DNA from: Protea cynaroides
Lineage: Eukaryota; Streptophyta; Magnoliopsida; Proteales; Proteaceae
NCBI GenBank assembly: GCA_028583415.1
Contig: CM053272.1
Span: 68,493,439 to 68,557,438, forward strand
DNA length: 64,000 nt
Direction of reading: 5' to 3'
The stretch's first letter is position 1, and each line of letters opens with the position of its first letter. The notes beneath the pieces were generated by a model. That model searched no databases. It saw nothing but the letters and a program-made list of their open reading frames with translations, and was not told the origin of the DNA. A program made the translations under genes and the position numbers. Below are positions 35,317-47,850 of this stretch, in pieces.

Positions 35317-35690
35317 AGGAAAGAGAGAGATAGAGTCTCGGTGGGACTCTAAAGAGGGAAGCCATGGAGACCTAATTAGGGGGGCCCACTAGGGTTTTGG
35401 TTTAGGAAAGAGAGAGAGAGAGAGACGTGAGAGACTTTCAAGGAAAAATTAGAATCTAAAAAAAAATAGAGATCAAAGATTTTAGTTTTAGGAAAGAAAG
35501 AAAAAAAAAAGGAAAATCTAATAAAAAGAGGAAGAGCCGATAAAAGGAAAAAAAAAAAGGAAGAGAAGAGTCGGTTGGACTCTAAAAATAAAAATAGAAA
35601 AAAAATCAAAAAGGGAAGACTGAATTGAGAGAGAGAGAGTCGATGGGGAGAATTGGAGAAAATAAGGAAAAAAATAGAAAAAAGGAAAGA

Positions 35691-35725
<35 letters not shown>

Positions 35726-35860
35726 GGAGATTTGGAAGAAAAGAAAGAAAGGTGGAAAGTAAAAAAGGAAAAAAACTCATAATAGAAGAAGAAGGAGAGG
35801 GGAGCCCGGGAGCAAAGCAGAACCGGAGAAGAAGAAGAAGGCAGGTGCAAGAAGAAAATT
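35317..35860 (+). repeat. GA-rich purine tract in LTR F
   Basis: This is mostly G and A, including a (GA) run at 35694-35722. It follows a TA-rich stretch, as in all D-family LTRs here. Minus-strand frames of 163 and 110 codons are low-complexity artefacts. Confidence 0.8.
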
Positions 35861-36539
35861 TCTGCAACCCAGGTAAGCCCGCGCCCTTACTAGAGTTAGT
35901 ATTTTTTGGCTATGTTGTGCTTCTGCCTCAACATAATCCTTGCAAACCTGCTACTGAGCCTCAATTACCCGACATACATGTAGCTATCCTCCCACTGCAA
36001 ATCAACCATCGATCCTTATACCTTATACCTGCACATCAGGCTCCTTTCTGCCAACAACACCGCAGCCTACCAATTCGACACCTAAGCCTAACCTTCTCCA
36101 CCATTACACCCTGAGCAACCATGTAATCATCTACAATCCTACCTGCCCACCGACAACACATCACGCTTTTGTTCTTCATCCCACAGACAACACAACACCA
36201 TCTTCCACATCTGATTTTTTTTTACTACAGATATCATTGACTCCCCCATCACCCGACTCTACCCAGCAACTCCCATCTATCATACTTAATATCCTCCATC
36301 TTACCGCACCCACTTGCATGCACAAACCTTACCACTGATCCCTGTAGCACCACCTTATCAAGCTTTCCTTCACTTGTCACCCTCACCATCAATCCCATGC
36401 ACACCTCCATCTGTCACCTTATACACTACTAAGCATTTATCACCACCAGAATATGATATCTCTAACCTGATTTGTTCACTTCCTCATATTAACCCTTGAT
36501 TCAGCATCTCTGATGTCAACCACTGATCATCCTAATTCA

Positions 36540-37750
36540 TTGATTATTATAAATCTCTTATCACATATATGGAATTGTGATAAGATTGAAATTGATCCGA
36601 TTATGGAATTGTGATTGATATTGATCCGATGATATATAGAATTGGGATGAAATTGAAATTGATCCGATCATATATGAATTTTTGATGAAATTGAAATTGA
36701 TCCGATCATATATGGAATTGTGATGAGATTAAAATTAATCCGATCATATATGGAATTGTGATGAAATTGAAATTGATCCGATTATGGAATTGTGATTGAA
36801 ATTGATCCGATCATATATGGAATTCTGATGAAATTGAAATTGATCCGATTATAGAATTTTGATGAAATTGAAATCGATTCCATATGTTTGGAATTTTGAT
36901 GAAATTGATTGATTCCATATGCATAGAATTATGATAATAAAATTAGACCATTGATCTTTGAATTTGATGAGACTGGATTATGACCATTGATCTAGAATTT
37001 AATGTGAATAGAATATGGCCTTTGATTTAGGATTTTTAATGCGAATCAAATCTAAACAATTGATGATTGAATTCAATGTGATTAAAAATATGGTCATGTG
37101 ATGTTGAATATTTACATGATTAAATCTTGGCCATTGATCTTGGAATTTGATGTGGTTAAATCTAGCCATTGATCTTGAGTTTCTAATATGATTAATTGTG
37201 AGCCATTAGAAGATTGATTTTTATTTGGATCATGAGAGAATATTAATTATGAGCCATTGGATGTTTAATTTTGATTTGGATCTTGTAATGAAATGAATCT
37301 AACCATTGATCATGAGTGATATGAAATATAGACCATTAGATCTTGATCATGAGCATCTTATTTGAATATGAACCATTGGATTGACATCATGAGTGATATA
37401 AATGAATCTAGATCATCGGATTGTCTTGATGATTGATGTAAATGCATATGAATTGTTGGATCTTGATTATGAATGATTTAGAAGAATTTGAATGGATAGA
37501 TTATCATTTGGAGTGATATGAGCCGTTGGATCTTTATAGTGAGTGATTTAATTGAATTTGAAAGGTTGGATTACCTTTTTGAGTGATTTAATTGAATTTG
37601 AACGGTTGGATTGACCTCATGAATGTTTTAAATGAATCTGAACTATTGATCAAATATGGTCTTAATCACATTGATGATGATCGATTACATCAAATCTGAG
37701 TAGTCGATCAAATATGATCTTGGTCACATTGTTGATGATCGATGCTTTAT
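36540..37750. repeat. Degenerate AT-rich tandem repeats in LTR F
   Basis: GAATTGTGATGAAATTGAAA followed by TTGATCCGATCATATATG repeats with a period near 45 up to about 36900. It then grades into looser units of the form ...GAACCATTGATCTTGATCATGA up to about 37750. Confidence 0.75.
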
Positions 37751-38189
37751 CAATACTCTCACATGTTTGCTACTATATTGAATCACATGCTTATTACCAT
37801 ACTTGAGATGAAATATTGTTGTTACTTGCCATACTTGAATGATATTTATTGTTGGTAATAACTTAATTTCTGCAACACCCTAGTTGAACTACCATATCTG
37901 TACACCTAAAAGACATATTAGGTGTGGGGACGTGCATGTAGGCACCCACATTTATGGGAAGGGTAAGAATGGAAAAATGATAAATTTTAATCAAGAGATA
38001 TGAAGCCTAGCCTAACACATGCCAAATTAGGGTTTTAGGTCATGGGTAGCTTTAGGGCGATCCCTACCCCTCATTTCCCCTAGGGTACAGAGAACTAGAT
38101 AGGTGTAAAGTGAATCGAACCATAGAGCATTAGGTTCCACACCTTGATATTGAATGAATACATCAATAATTGAATCCGCTGTTTAAATT

Positions 38190-38233
38190 ATGCGGATCCT
38201 GATTCTTAGGGTAGCACCCTAGGATACGTAGGT
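38190..38233 (+). other. Stem-loop copy in LTR F
   Basis: The sense strand reads TGCGGATCCTGATTCTTAGG, then GTAGCACCCTAGGATACGTAGG. The inner stem has one G-U-type pairing (CTTAGGG with CCCTAGG) and a longer loop than in D. Confidence 0.65.
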
Positions 38234-38347
38234 AGTTTGGGAAGATTTTCAAATATTGTTCCACATTTTGATATTGAAAGCACATGTTAATGAATTGAAT
38301 CTTTTGAAGTACTCAGACCCTATCAAGAGGGATAGATTCCTGAAGAC

Positions 38348-38352
38348 GTACT
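38348..38352. repeat. Target-site duplication of element E, left copy (GTACT)
   Basis: GTACT is repeated at 56055-56059, directly after E. It falls within F's 40-bp repeat (GACGTACTCAAA...). Confidence 0.9.
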
Positions 38353-38954
38353 TGTGAGGACATGGGAAAAAATCATCTTCTTGAAATTTTCAATTTGGAT
38401 TTATCCTCATTTTTAAAATTGATTTTACATGTTGTGAAACTTGTCTACCCTCATTACACTCAAACTGGGACCTGGAAAGTTCTCACCTTCAGATCCCATC
38501 CACTCATGCCAGTGGAGGGTAAGAAGACTGGATTCGCCACCTAGATAAGGTCTAGGACCTATAAATGACGTCCCTCAATAGAGGAACACTATTGACTCGT
38601 GCAAATAGAATGGCTATCTCGTCTCACCAAAGGCGGGTAAGTGCCAAATTACGAGTTGGGAAGGTGTTAGGCACCCAACTCGCCCGGTTGAAACGGTCTC
38701 CTAAATCCTATCATTTTTCTATAGTTTCTGAACACTTGGGGCTATGTAAATATAATACAAGGTAGAAGGGGGAATCCTAAATTAGTTTCTAATTCTTTGC
38801 TAACTAGGCATGGCATAAACTGAAATTAAACAAATTAAACAAGAAAAATAATTACAAAATGAATCAAAGAATTTAAAGAATAGTTTAATCATACATCAAA
38901 GAAAAGAAAAAAATGATATATAACATATGATCGAGGTCTGGGAAAATCCCAGGC

Positions 38955-39000
38955 CGCCTACGTAACCTTGTGCGATGGGAATCAGGCCAAACGTAGTTCG
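38955..39000 (-). other. Stem-loop copy 1 in element E 3' LTR
   Basis: On + it reads GCCTACGTAACCTTGTGCG, then ATGGGAATCAGGCC and AACGTAGTTCGG. Outer arms CTACGT/ACGTAG are kept. The inner stem is weakened here by AACC for ATCCC, but is intact in the 5' LTR copy (52732-52777). Confidence 0.65.
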
Positions 39001-39411
39001 GACGGGTGTGTACGTACCAAGTGTGTGCAAGAGAAGAGGGATGCTTTCAAAATATTGGAACGTATCCCAAGCGATGGACGCTCACATAATCATGGAATAC
39101 ATCCAATGGTGAGAGATGTCCCCACAACAGTGGGACCCATCTCAGTGTTGAGGTACTCCCTATCACAAGGAAGTCCCCTCGGCGAGGTAATCCCATAATA
39201 CATGGAACTTACCTCAATTTGAGTGTGTGTGTGAAAATGATGCTCCCAAAATATTGGAACACATCCGAAGGATGAGATGCTCCCACAATGGTGGAACACA
39301 TCTCGGTGTACAGGTATTCCCTTCCACAGGGAAATCTCTTCGCTGAGGTAATCCCATAATACATGGAACTTACCTCAATTTGGCCGAGCGTGGAACGACC
39401 AAACTCCCCCG

Positions 39412-39468
39412 CAGCCTACGTATCCCTCGAGACCTCTGTCTCTCCAGAATCAGGTCAAGCGTAGTTCC
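39412..39468 (-). other. Stem-loop copy 2 in element E 3' LTR
   Basis: On + it reads GCCTACGTATCCCTCGAGAC, then CTCTGTCTCTCCAGAATCAGG and GCGTAGTTCC. GAGAC and GTCTC pair around a 4-base loop inside the outer arms. The 5' LTR copy is at 53188-53242, with one outer-arm change (CTATGT). Confidence 0.6.
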
Positions 39469-41559
39469 CATGGATTGACGAGCCATGGACACGCGTGGCA
39501 ACACTCAGGAAAGGCCAAATGCCTCAACTCCCCATACACGGGGTATACTAAATCTCACTCACATCCCACATTCGGGATGCCTAGGTAGATCGTCCGCCGG
39601 ACCACCCATCCTATGCATACTTCTACCCAATCGCAGATTTTTTGTTACTATGCATTTTTGATACAATGATTTCCCGCACTCTTAGATCCAATCCTAGGGT
39701 CGGGTGGGCTCATTCTAAATGAGCCCACAAAGGTCGGGCTTATTGGAACCCCTAAACAGTCATATCGTGGGAAGTGTGAATCCTAACATGCATCTATTAC
39801 AATGAACTGTTAAGAATGAGGATACATCACTTGGGTAGGGGTAGGAGGCATAGATTCAATAATGCATTTAATATCTAAACTACCTACACATACATTTATT
39901 ATTATCTAACATGAGAGATACAAAAATAAACATGTGATTCAATCATGGATGATAGAGATATAAACGTTAAGCATGTGATCAGGTTATCATGAATCTATAC
40001 ATGTGATCAAATTATGCTTAGGTCGAGCCAATTCAAGTTAGACCAGATAAACCAAACCAAACTCGACCATCCTACACCCAATTCTAGCCTAAACTAAATT
40101 AACACACCAGACCCGAGAGGCTTAAACCTGGATTGTCCTGAACCAGTCCAAAGCTAAATTAAACAAACTCTAAAATCAGAACTTGGGCTGGCACGAACAA
40201 GCCCAAAACCAATTAAGAAAAATAGACTCTAAAGGCCTAAACCTGGGTTGGCCCAAACCAGCTCAGCATTAACTGAACCAAACTTTTAAAAACAAAACCA
40301 GCATCTGGGCCAACCCAAACTAACCTAGGATCAACTAAAAGCAGATTCTAAGAACAAAATTATGGGCCGCCCTTAATGATCGGTTTTGAAAAAAAACTTT
40401 TCATGTCATTCCCATTTGGGTCCGATTCGGATCCCTCCATTGTTTCCTTTTCCTCCCGAACCTTTTCCGCTGACCCAAACCAGCCCAGAACTAACATAGA
40501 CCTACACTTAAACCTAGCCAAATCCAACCCCCACCAAATCAAACTAGAACACACATAAACCCTGAAGCTGACTAAGCCAACTCACAAACCTAAACCCTGA
40601 CCTACTTGAACCAACCCAACTTGGCCCTCACTGAGACCCAACCAAATTAGAACCTAAACTAAACATGAACCAACCTTAACAACTAAACCAACTCACAAAG
40701 AAACCCAAGAGGCTAGAACCTAAGCTGGCCTGAAGCCAACTTAACCAAGCCCAAGCCCAAATTAAACATAAAAGAAATCAAACTTGACTCATCAGATTTC
40801 AATTCGAAAGAAGAATTGAGCCAATCTATCCGGATTCAGCAAAGTGGTGACCAAGAAATGAGAAAACATAAAAAAAAGAGACTAACAATAAAAGAAAGCA
40901 ACGGACTAAACCATTTTTCCCCTTTGTCCAAAAAAAAAAAAAAAGAAATCTTATCTATACACTGAGAAGCATAAACAGAAGAAACAGCATAATAAACAAA
41001 CTGAATTAGTAAAACCAAACAACAAGATTAGTAAAACAAACATAAACACAAGAATTGAGAAGCAACCTAAACACAAGAGCTGATTCTGTGAAAAAAAATG
41101 ATAGAATCCATACAGAACCAAGGCCAAACTGCCAGGAGCACATTTTTTTTTTAAGTCCTAAAAAAAATATTAATATCTACCCAAGTATCCTTTCCTCATC
41201 TCCATAAACCTGATCAGCACTATGTAAGATCCCTCCCAAATCTATACGGTCTTTGAAGATCATGTTGACCTGTGTAATGGTGTCACCACTATTGACCACA
41301 TCAAATAGATGAAGGATCCCCATCCATCATGTCAATAGTGCCTCTCTTTATGTCTTCCTAAGATTTGATTTCAAGAAAAACCTAAAACCTAAAATCTCCC
41401 CTTTGTAACTTTTTACATGTCATCCACTGCATTATGTGAATCAATCCAAGCTCCAATAAACACCGACACCTTTGATTGAGACAAAAATGAATGACTAACT
41501 CACCTAAAACGTACCAACGCCTTTGATCGGAGACAAAATGAACTGAATCCATTCCTGGC

Positions 41560-42089
41560 CGGCAGTGATGGTGGCACCTCCCCTTCTTCCTCCACGGCGA
41601 CGGCGGCTGCGCTGCCGCCTTCTTCTTCTTCCTCTTCTGCTTTCTTTCTCTCTTCTTCTTCTTTCTTCTTCTTTTTTCTCCCTGTCTCTGATTTCTCTTC
41701 CTCTCTGCTTTTTTTCCTCCTCCCTTCTTTTTTTCTTTCTTGGAGCAGCAGCTCCTTCTTATACCTGCCAAGGGTGGTGTCGATGGGGGGAGGGGGGGGG
41801 GGGGGGTTTGAGGCCGGGAGACCGGCGGGTTTTGGGGAGGAGTTTCGGGGAGGAGGGTCGAGGTGTCGACCTCCCCTCTTCCCCTGCAACTCCTTCCCTC
41901 ACCCCCTCTCTGCTCTCCCTCATCTCCGCTCTCTGCTCTTCTCTCTCTCCCCGATCTCTACCCCCCTTTTCTTCTTTATTTTCAACGGTCCTTGATCCCT
42001 TCTTTTTAGGGATCTGGGCCGTTGTTTGTTGTGTCTTGTTTTTTTTTTTCAATACTCAAACTGATCCACCCTTTTTTCATTTTACGGGA

Positions 42090-42170
<81 letters not shown>
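41560..42170 (-). repeat. CT-rich tract and (AT)n microsatellite in element E 3' LTR
   Basis: On the sense strand an (AT)n run (42170-42090) precedes a GAAGAAG-rich tract. Low-complexity frames of up to 241 codons on + (41565-42290) are artefacts. The 5' LTR counterpart is 55300-55892. Confidence 0.85.
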
Positions 42171-42173
<3 letters not shown>

Positions 42174-42330
42174 TTTTCTTTTTTCTTTTCTCTCTTTTTT
42201 TTCTTCTTTTTTATTATTATTATTATTATTAAAAAATTATATTATTTTTTTTATGACACACCCCTCTCATCGCGTATGGTAACCCAATGAGAGCGGGGAT
42301 CCCTACAGTGGCAAAATCGAGGTGCTGACA

Positions 42331-42343
42331 GATACCCCTCTTC
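42331..42343 (-). other. Element E polypurine tract
   Basis: The minus strand reads GAAGAGGGGTATC directly before the 3' LTR start, the same layout as D's AAAGAGGAGCATC. Confidence 0.8.
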
Positions 42344-42489
42344 AGTCGAAATTATACTAATTGAGGCTGAAGACAAGAAGACCCCAGTTTTACCACAACC
42401 ATTATTGGAAAGCTAAGAAAAACAAAACACGGGTTCTCTTGAGTAGCGACTATGACGACCTTGGAATTCTCAAAACGAACCCGAAAAAC

Positions 42490-44515
42490 AAAAGATGAGC
42501 TTTCACGTATTTCGCGGAACCGCTTGAAGAGATTAATCCCAAACAAAGGAATCAAATCTCAAAAGCAAAACTGACACCTCGCACACGCGAGCCCAAAGTC
42601 AGAATCAGAGGCGAGCTTTCACGCATTTTGCAGAACCGCTCGGGGAGATTATTCCCGAACAAAGAAATCAAATCTCAAAAGCGAAACTGACACCTCGCAC
42701 ACGCGAGCCCCAAAGTCAGAATCGAAGACGAGCTTTCACGCATTTCGCGGAACCGCTCGAGGAGATTATTCCCGAACAAAGGAATCAAATCTCAAAAGCA
42801 AAACTGACACCTCGCAGACGCGAGCCCCAAAGTCAGAATCGAAGGCGAGCTTTTACACATTTCGTGGAACTGCTCGGGGAGATTATTCCCGAACAAAGGA
42901 ATCAAATCTCAAAAGCAAAACTGACACCTCGCACACGCGAGCCCCAAAGTCAGAATCGAAGGTGAGCTTTCACGCATTTCACGGAACCACTCGGGGAGAT
43001 TATTCCCAAACAAAGGAATCAAATCTCAAAAGCGAAATTGACACCTCGCACACGCAAGCCCCAAAGTCAAAATCGAAGATGAGCTTTCACGCATTTCGCG
43101 AAATCGCTCGGGGAGATTATTTCCAAACAAAGGAATCAAATCTCAAAAACGAAATTGACACCTCGCACACGCGAGCCCCAAAGTCAGAATTGAAGGTGAG
43201 CTTTCACGCATTTCATGGAACCGCTCGGGGAGATTATTCTCGAACAAAGGAATTAAATCTCAAAAGCGAAACTGACACCTCACACACGCGAGCCCCAAAG
43301 TCAGAATCGAAGACGAGCTTTCATGCATTTTGCAGAACTGCTCGGGGAGATTATTCCTGAACAAATGAATCAAATCTCAAAAGCGAAACTGACACCTAGG
43401 ATACGCGAGCCCCAAAGTCAGAATCGAAGATGAGCTTTCACGCATTTCGTGGAACCGCTCGGGGAGATTATTCCTGAACAAAGGAATCAAATCTCAAAAG
43501 CAAAACTGACACCTCGCACATGCGAGCCCCAAAGTCAGAATCGAAGGTGAGCTTTCACGCATTTCGTGGAACCGCTCTGGGAGATTATTCCCTAACAAAG
43601 GAATCAAATCTCAAAAGTGAAACTGACACCTCGCATACGCGAGCCCCAAAGTTAGAATCGAAGGTGAGCTTTCACGCATTTCACAGAACCGCTCGGAGAG
43701 ATTATTCCCGAACAAAGAAATCAAATCTCAAAAGTGAAACTGACACCTCGCACACGAGAGCCCCAAAGTTAGAATCGAAGATGAGCTTTCACGCATTTCG
43801 TGGAACCGCTCGGGGAGATTATTCCCAAAAAAAGGAATCGAATCTCAAAAGCGAAACTGACACCTTGCACACGCAAGCCCTAAAGTCATAATCAAAGGCG
43901 AGCTTTAACGTATTTTGAGGAACCGCTCGGGGAGATTATTCTCGAACAAAGGAATCAAATCTCAAAAGCGAAACTGACACCTCGCATACGCGAGTCCCAA
44001 AGTCAGAATCGAAGACGAGCTTTCACGCATTTTACGGAACCGCTCGGGGAGATTATTCCCTAACAAAGGAATCAAATCTCAAAAGCAAAACTGACACCTC
44101 GCACACGCGAGCCCCAAAGTCAGAATAGAAGACGAGCATTCACGCATTTTGCAGAACCGCTCGGGGAGATTATTCCTGAACAAAGGAATCAAATCTCAAA
44201 AGCGAAACTAACACCTCGCACACGCGAGCCCCAAAGTCAGAATCGAAGGTGAGCTTTCACGCATTTTGCAGAACAACTCGGGGAGATTATTCCCGAACAA
44301 AGGAATTGAATCTCAAAAGCGAAACTGACATCTCACACACGCGAGCCCCAAAGTCGGAATCAAAGGTGAGCTTTCACGCATTTCGCGGAACCGCTCGGGG
44401 AGATTATTCCCGAACAAAGGAATCAATTCTCAAAAGCAAAACTGACACCTCGTACACGCGAGCCCCAAAGTCAGAATCGAAGGTGAGCTTTCACGCATTT
44501 CACGAAACTGCTCGG
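42490..44515. repeat. 117-bp tandem array, about 17 copies, in element E interior
   Basis: The landmark AGCTTTCACGCATTTCGCGG recurs at 42498, 42614 and then every 117 bases to 44486. The unit also has GGGGAGATTATTCCCGAAC, AATCTCAAAAGCGAAACTG and ACACGCGAGCCCCAAAGTC. As 117 is 39 codons, plus-strand frames of 132, 123 and 96 codons result, with a 39-residue repeat (FHAF...GDYS..KESNLKSE). Units are very similar and GC-richer than the surroundings, with many CpG sites. No known protein is recognised. Confidence 0.9.
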
Positions 44516-44785
44516 AGAAGACGAGACTCTCTTGAGTAGCAGCTAAATCGGCTTGATAACCCTCAAGACTAGTCAGAATAAAGCGGGTCTTCCTGCATGT
44601 CGCAGAACAAACCACAACAAGGCAAACTCTCCCGCACCTACACTGAACGAGTCCCAAAATAAACACATTTGATAGCTGCACAAGGAGGGGGGCCAACAAA
44701 ATAATTGCTACCAAACCCCAAATGCGACTACTCTTTGAACCGGGTGAGGTCTTAGCCCAAGGTGTATGAAAACCAATACAACAAC
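44515..44785. other. Spacer between two arrays in element E
   Basis: This is non-coding. A decayed 117-bp-like start (GAGTAGCAGC...GTCAGAATAAAGCGGGTCTT) suggests an older edge of the array. Confidence 0.45.
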
Positions 44786-45235
44786 ATAAACAATGCAACG
44801 ACAGATGTCAAAAGATGACAAACAAGAGGGTTGTGTCCAAAACCACTAATCAGGTCTGAGGCCCACTAAACCCAAGATATACGAAAATCAATGCAATAAC
44901 CAAAACAATGCAACGACAGATGTCAAAAGGTGACAAACAAGAGGGTTGTGTCCAAAACCACTAATCAGGTATGAGGCCCACTAAACCCAAGGTATACAAA
45001 GACCAATGCAATAACCAAAGCAATGGAATGACAGATGTCAAAAGGTGACAAACAAGAGGGTTGTGTCCAAAACCACTAATCAGGTATGAGGCCCACTAAA
45101 CCCGAGGTTTACAAAGACCAATGCAATAACCAAAGCAATGGAATGACATACGTCAAAAGGTGACAAACAAGAGGGTTGTGTCCAAAACCACTAATCAGGT
45201 CTGAGGCCCACTAAACCCAAGGTACACTAAGACCA
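44785..45235. repeat. 115-bp tandem array, four copies, in element E interior
   Basis: The landmark ACAGATGTCAAAAGGTGAC recurs at 44801, 44916, 45031 and 45146, exactly 115 apart, with GGTTGTGTCCAAAACCACTA in each unit. Confidence 0.9.
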
Positions 45236-46025
45236 ACACCACAACGAGATAGCTCAACAACAAAGTCAAATCCAAATATTAATTGGCAATCAAATGCCTA
45301 AACTCACAGATAAAAATAACCTCAAACTGATTGCTATCATCAAGAGTTAAACACATTGAGCACGAAATGTAAGCATCATTCAAGGAGAAGCAACATTAAC
45401 ACAATAAAACACAACCAGGAGGACCCTAAGGTTTTCGAACATGGTTCGGAAGGGCTACAGATAAAGCTCTAAATAGAACCACAATGGCTCGCTCGTCCTA
45501 ACCAGGAGCAAGAGGCACCAAAATTGGCAGAGTTCAGTTAACCATAGAGGCAGATCAAATTGACAAAATAGCCCAGCAAGTAAGCAAAAGAGATATAAAT
45601 CAAGCCCATGATCTAAAGATGTAAGCTACTCAGAAATTTGACACCTTCACAAGATTTGAGTAATACATGAATTTGGCCCAAACTAGGCACCCTTGCAACA
45701 AGATCAAGATTCTCTTAATACAGTAGTTGAATTTCCCAACCACGAGACTTGAGGAAATACTAGATCAATCTTCCAAATACAAATGATTATGATTAAACAA
45801 TCGAACAACAACAGGTACAAAATGAAAACAAGTTCCCTCTAACATACGGGAGGAAGAAAAGAAGCATATGAAGGGTGATTGAAAGGAGATGCTCTCCCAA
45901 TCAAAATTGTCTATGATTCTAAGATTGACTGCTTAGAGCTTAAGCAAATCCAGTAATAACACGCAGGGTGACACATATACTTGAGGCAACATGATATGAT
46001 TTTGACTCCACTTAACAAGACACAC
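45236..46025. other. Element E interior, no gene
   Basis: A-rich non-coding sequence. I see neither a convincing frame nor a repeat. Confidence 0.5.
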
Positions 46026-46525
46026 CCATATCGCAATGTCTGTATATCATGACAGACCACATTTTGGTTCAGATGGGAATGGCATGATTGAATCTGACTC
46101 CCTCGAAAAGAATGCATCCATACCCCAGTGTATGTATATCACGACACACCACTCTTTGGTTCAGATGGGAATGACATGATTAAATCTAACTCTCTCAAAA
46201 GAATGCATCCATACCCCCAATGTTTGTATATCATGACAGACCACTCATTGGTTCAGATGGGAATGACATGATTAAACCTAACTCTCTCAAAAGAATGCAT
46301 CCATACCCCAGTGTCTGTATATCACGACAGACCACTATTTGGTTCAGATGGGAATGACATGATTAAATCTAACTCTCTCAAAAGAATCCATCCATACCCC
46401 AGTGTCTGTATATCATGACAGACCACTCTTTGGTTAAGATGGGAATCACATGATTAAATCTAACTCTCTCAAAAGAATGCATCCATACCCCAATGTCTGT
46501 ATATCACGACAGACCACTCTTTGGC
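46025..46525. repeat. 91-92-bp tandem array, six copies, in element E interior
   Basis: The landmark GACAGACCACTCTTTGGTTC recurs at 46051, 46143, 46235, 46326, 46417 and 46508. Element D has a single copy of the core at 21201-21245 at the colinear position, so the array arose in the E lineage or was lost in D. Confidence 0.88.
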
Positions 46526-47090
46526 ACATATGAAAACAAATAGGAGGACATGGAGATCATGGCCAAGAATTGAAAGCACACACGACCAGATTGCATGCGG
46601 AAACGAACCAAATCAGACATCATCACAAGATTTCATCTCCTATAGGAGAGTGATAGAACAATTAGAGATTAATCTCTAACAAATGGGTACCCTAATCCGG
46701 ATCTTATGAGATGAGGAGGATGACTTGCTCAATCCCCCATGGATGATAAAAATGAATTTGATGAACTTGGCCACATAGAACAGAAGATCCCAATGAAGTT
46801 TCTGGAAACACAAGCAGGCAACAAATGATTTGAAAATTGTATTCATCAGTGAATGCTACTCCCAAATCCAAAAAACAAAGAGAAATGATTTAATCACTTT
46901 TCTCCAGACATGACTCACTCTAGGATGAGAGAAAGTTTCTTCAGTCTTATGGAGGATTGACTCAACATGCTTTGCATCTTTGCCAAAATTACACAGATCG
47001 CGCCTTGAACCCATGACTAACACAGTCCTTTCCTTATGATGGGAAAACATGGGTATCCCAACCAATTTTTGTATTTTTCTTTATAACTAA
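46526..47090. other. Element E interior, no gene
   Basis: Non-coding. Scattered similarity to D at 21400-21780 (GAGGATTGA.., CCCAATTACAATTT..). No motif in any frame. Confidence 0.5.
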
Positions 47091-47850
47091 ACCCAATTAC
47101 AATTTCAAACAAAGGGTCCTAATGTGGCGAACTATCGCCAGTAGATTTAGGCATATTCAAAATGGTCTGGACTCACAATGAGCCTCCCATATTCATGATA
47201 TCAAGACAATGACAATTTTACCCTAGAGTTTAAGTTTTCAACGGCACATATCGATAAACAGACGACTCTTTGGGTCATCGCTAGAAGCAACCTATAGGAG
47301 ACGCCCCACATTAGAATTAAGCATAGCACCAAATAACGCTTTCCCCTCTTAGAAATGCTTAGACAATACATATGTGTCTCGACAAGCTATTTGCCAATGC
47401 TAAAGTAGATACAACCACAACTGAGCTCAAAACCTATAAATCCATAGACAATACGATGCTGAAGGTCCAACAGGATAGATAAGAAACTGCCCACATGGGT
47501 CCACCATTGGGGAGAGTTTTTGTTATTTATGTAGAATGGTCGAATCCCACTAAGGAGATACCATCTTATTGGCTAGCAAAAATGGAATTTTTAGAATTCT
47601 TGGATGCCGTTAAAATAATGAACGATCGATAAAAATTCCAGTCAGATTTATTTGAACAATATTATACCCAAATAGAATGATGCGTTCACAAGAGACGGCG
47701 TCATAAACTTATTTAATGATCAAACGAACGGCTTCTAATGAAGACTCACGGAAGACCATCGGATTGATGGACGAGAGGAAGAGTCTTTTGCCGATGAGAA
47801 ATCATCCTTTGATGATGAAAAAGCGATGAGACCACCCCCTGTAAAGGTGG
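47090..47850. other. Conserved non-coding block shared with element D
   Basis: This block is colinear with 21780-22545 of D (see that entry). The strongest identity is over CACATGGGTCCACCATTGGG and CTGTAAAGGTGGGATGTAG. Confidence 0.75.

Larger units (their letters stand above)
34106..38352 (+). mobile_element. Solo LTR F (D family), first part
   Basis: It starts TGTAAGCACCTCATTTTTATC, the D-family LTR start. It carries 157-bp repeats (34370-35040), a TA-rich stretch (35224-35310), a GA-rich tract (35317-35860), a pyrimidine-poor unique zone, AT-rich tandem repeats (36540-37750), the TAGGTGTGGGGACGTGCAT segment also found in D, and one stem-loop (38190-38233). It is cut at 38352 by element E and resumes at 56060. 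No coding sequence is recognised. Confidence 0.85.
38353..42330 (-). mobile_element. Element E 3' LTR (4.0 kb)
   Basis: On the minus strand it starts TGTCAGCACCTCGATTTTGCC at 42330 and ends CATGTCCTCACA at 38353. It holds two stem-loop copies (38955-39000, 39412-39468), short repeats of CCCACAATGGTGGAACACAT type (39000-39380), a long A/C-rich zone with repeated CCCAAACCAGCC-like text (40010-40750), a CT-rich tract (41560-42050) and an (AT) microsatellite (42090-42170). A G-run at 41786-41807 differs in length from the 5' LTR copy (55521-55530). Confidence 0.9.

Noticed and set aside
35376..35867. 163-codon minus frame rich in Leu/Ser/Phe, with signal-peptide-like start
   Set aside because: It is the complement of the GA-rich tract in LTR F. 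Composition alone explains it.
41565..42290. 241-codon plus-strand frame and overlapping minus frames
   Set aside because: Low-complexity CT/GA tract plus (AT)n microsatellite inside element E's LTR. The residues are mostly Leu/Ser/Phe then Ile/Tyr, with no domain.
42490..44515. CRISPR-like regular repeats
   Set aside because: Units are 117 bp and contiguous with no unique spacers. The setting is a plant retrotransposon.
42962..44539. Plus frames of 132, 123 and 96 codons with 39-residue repeats
   Set aside because: They exist because the tandem unit is 117 bp, a multiple of three. Frames break between units and the start codons are arbitrary. Kept only as an array.
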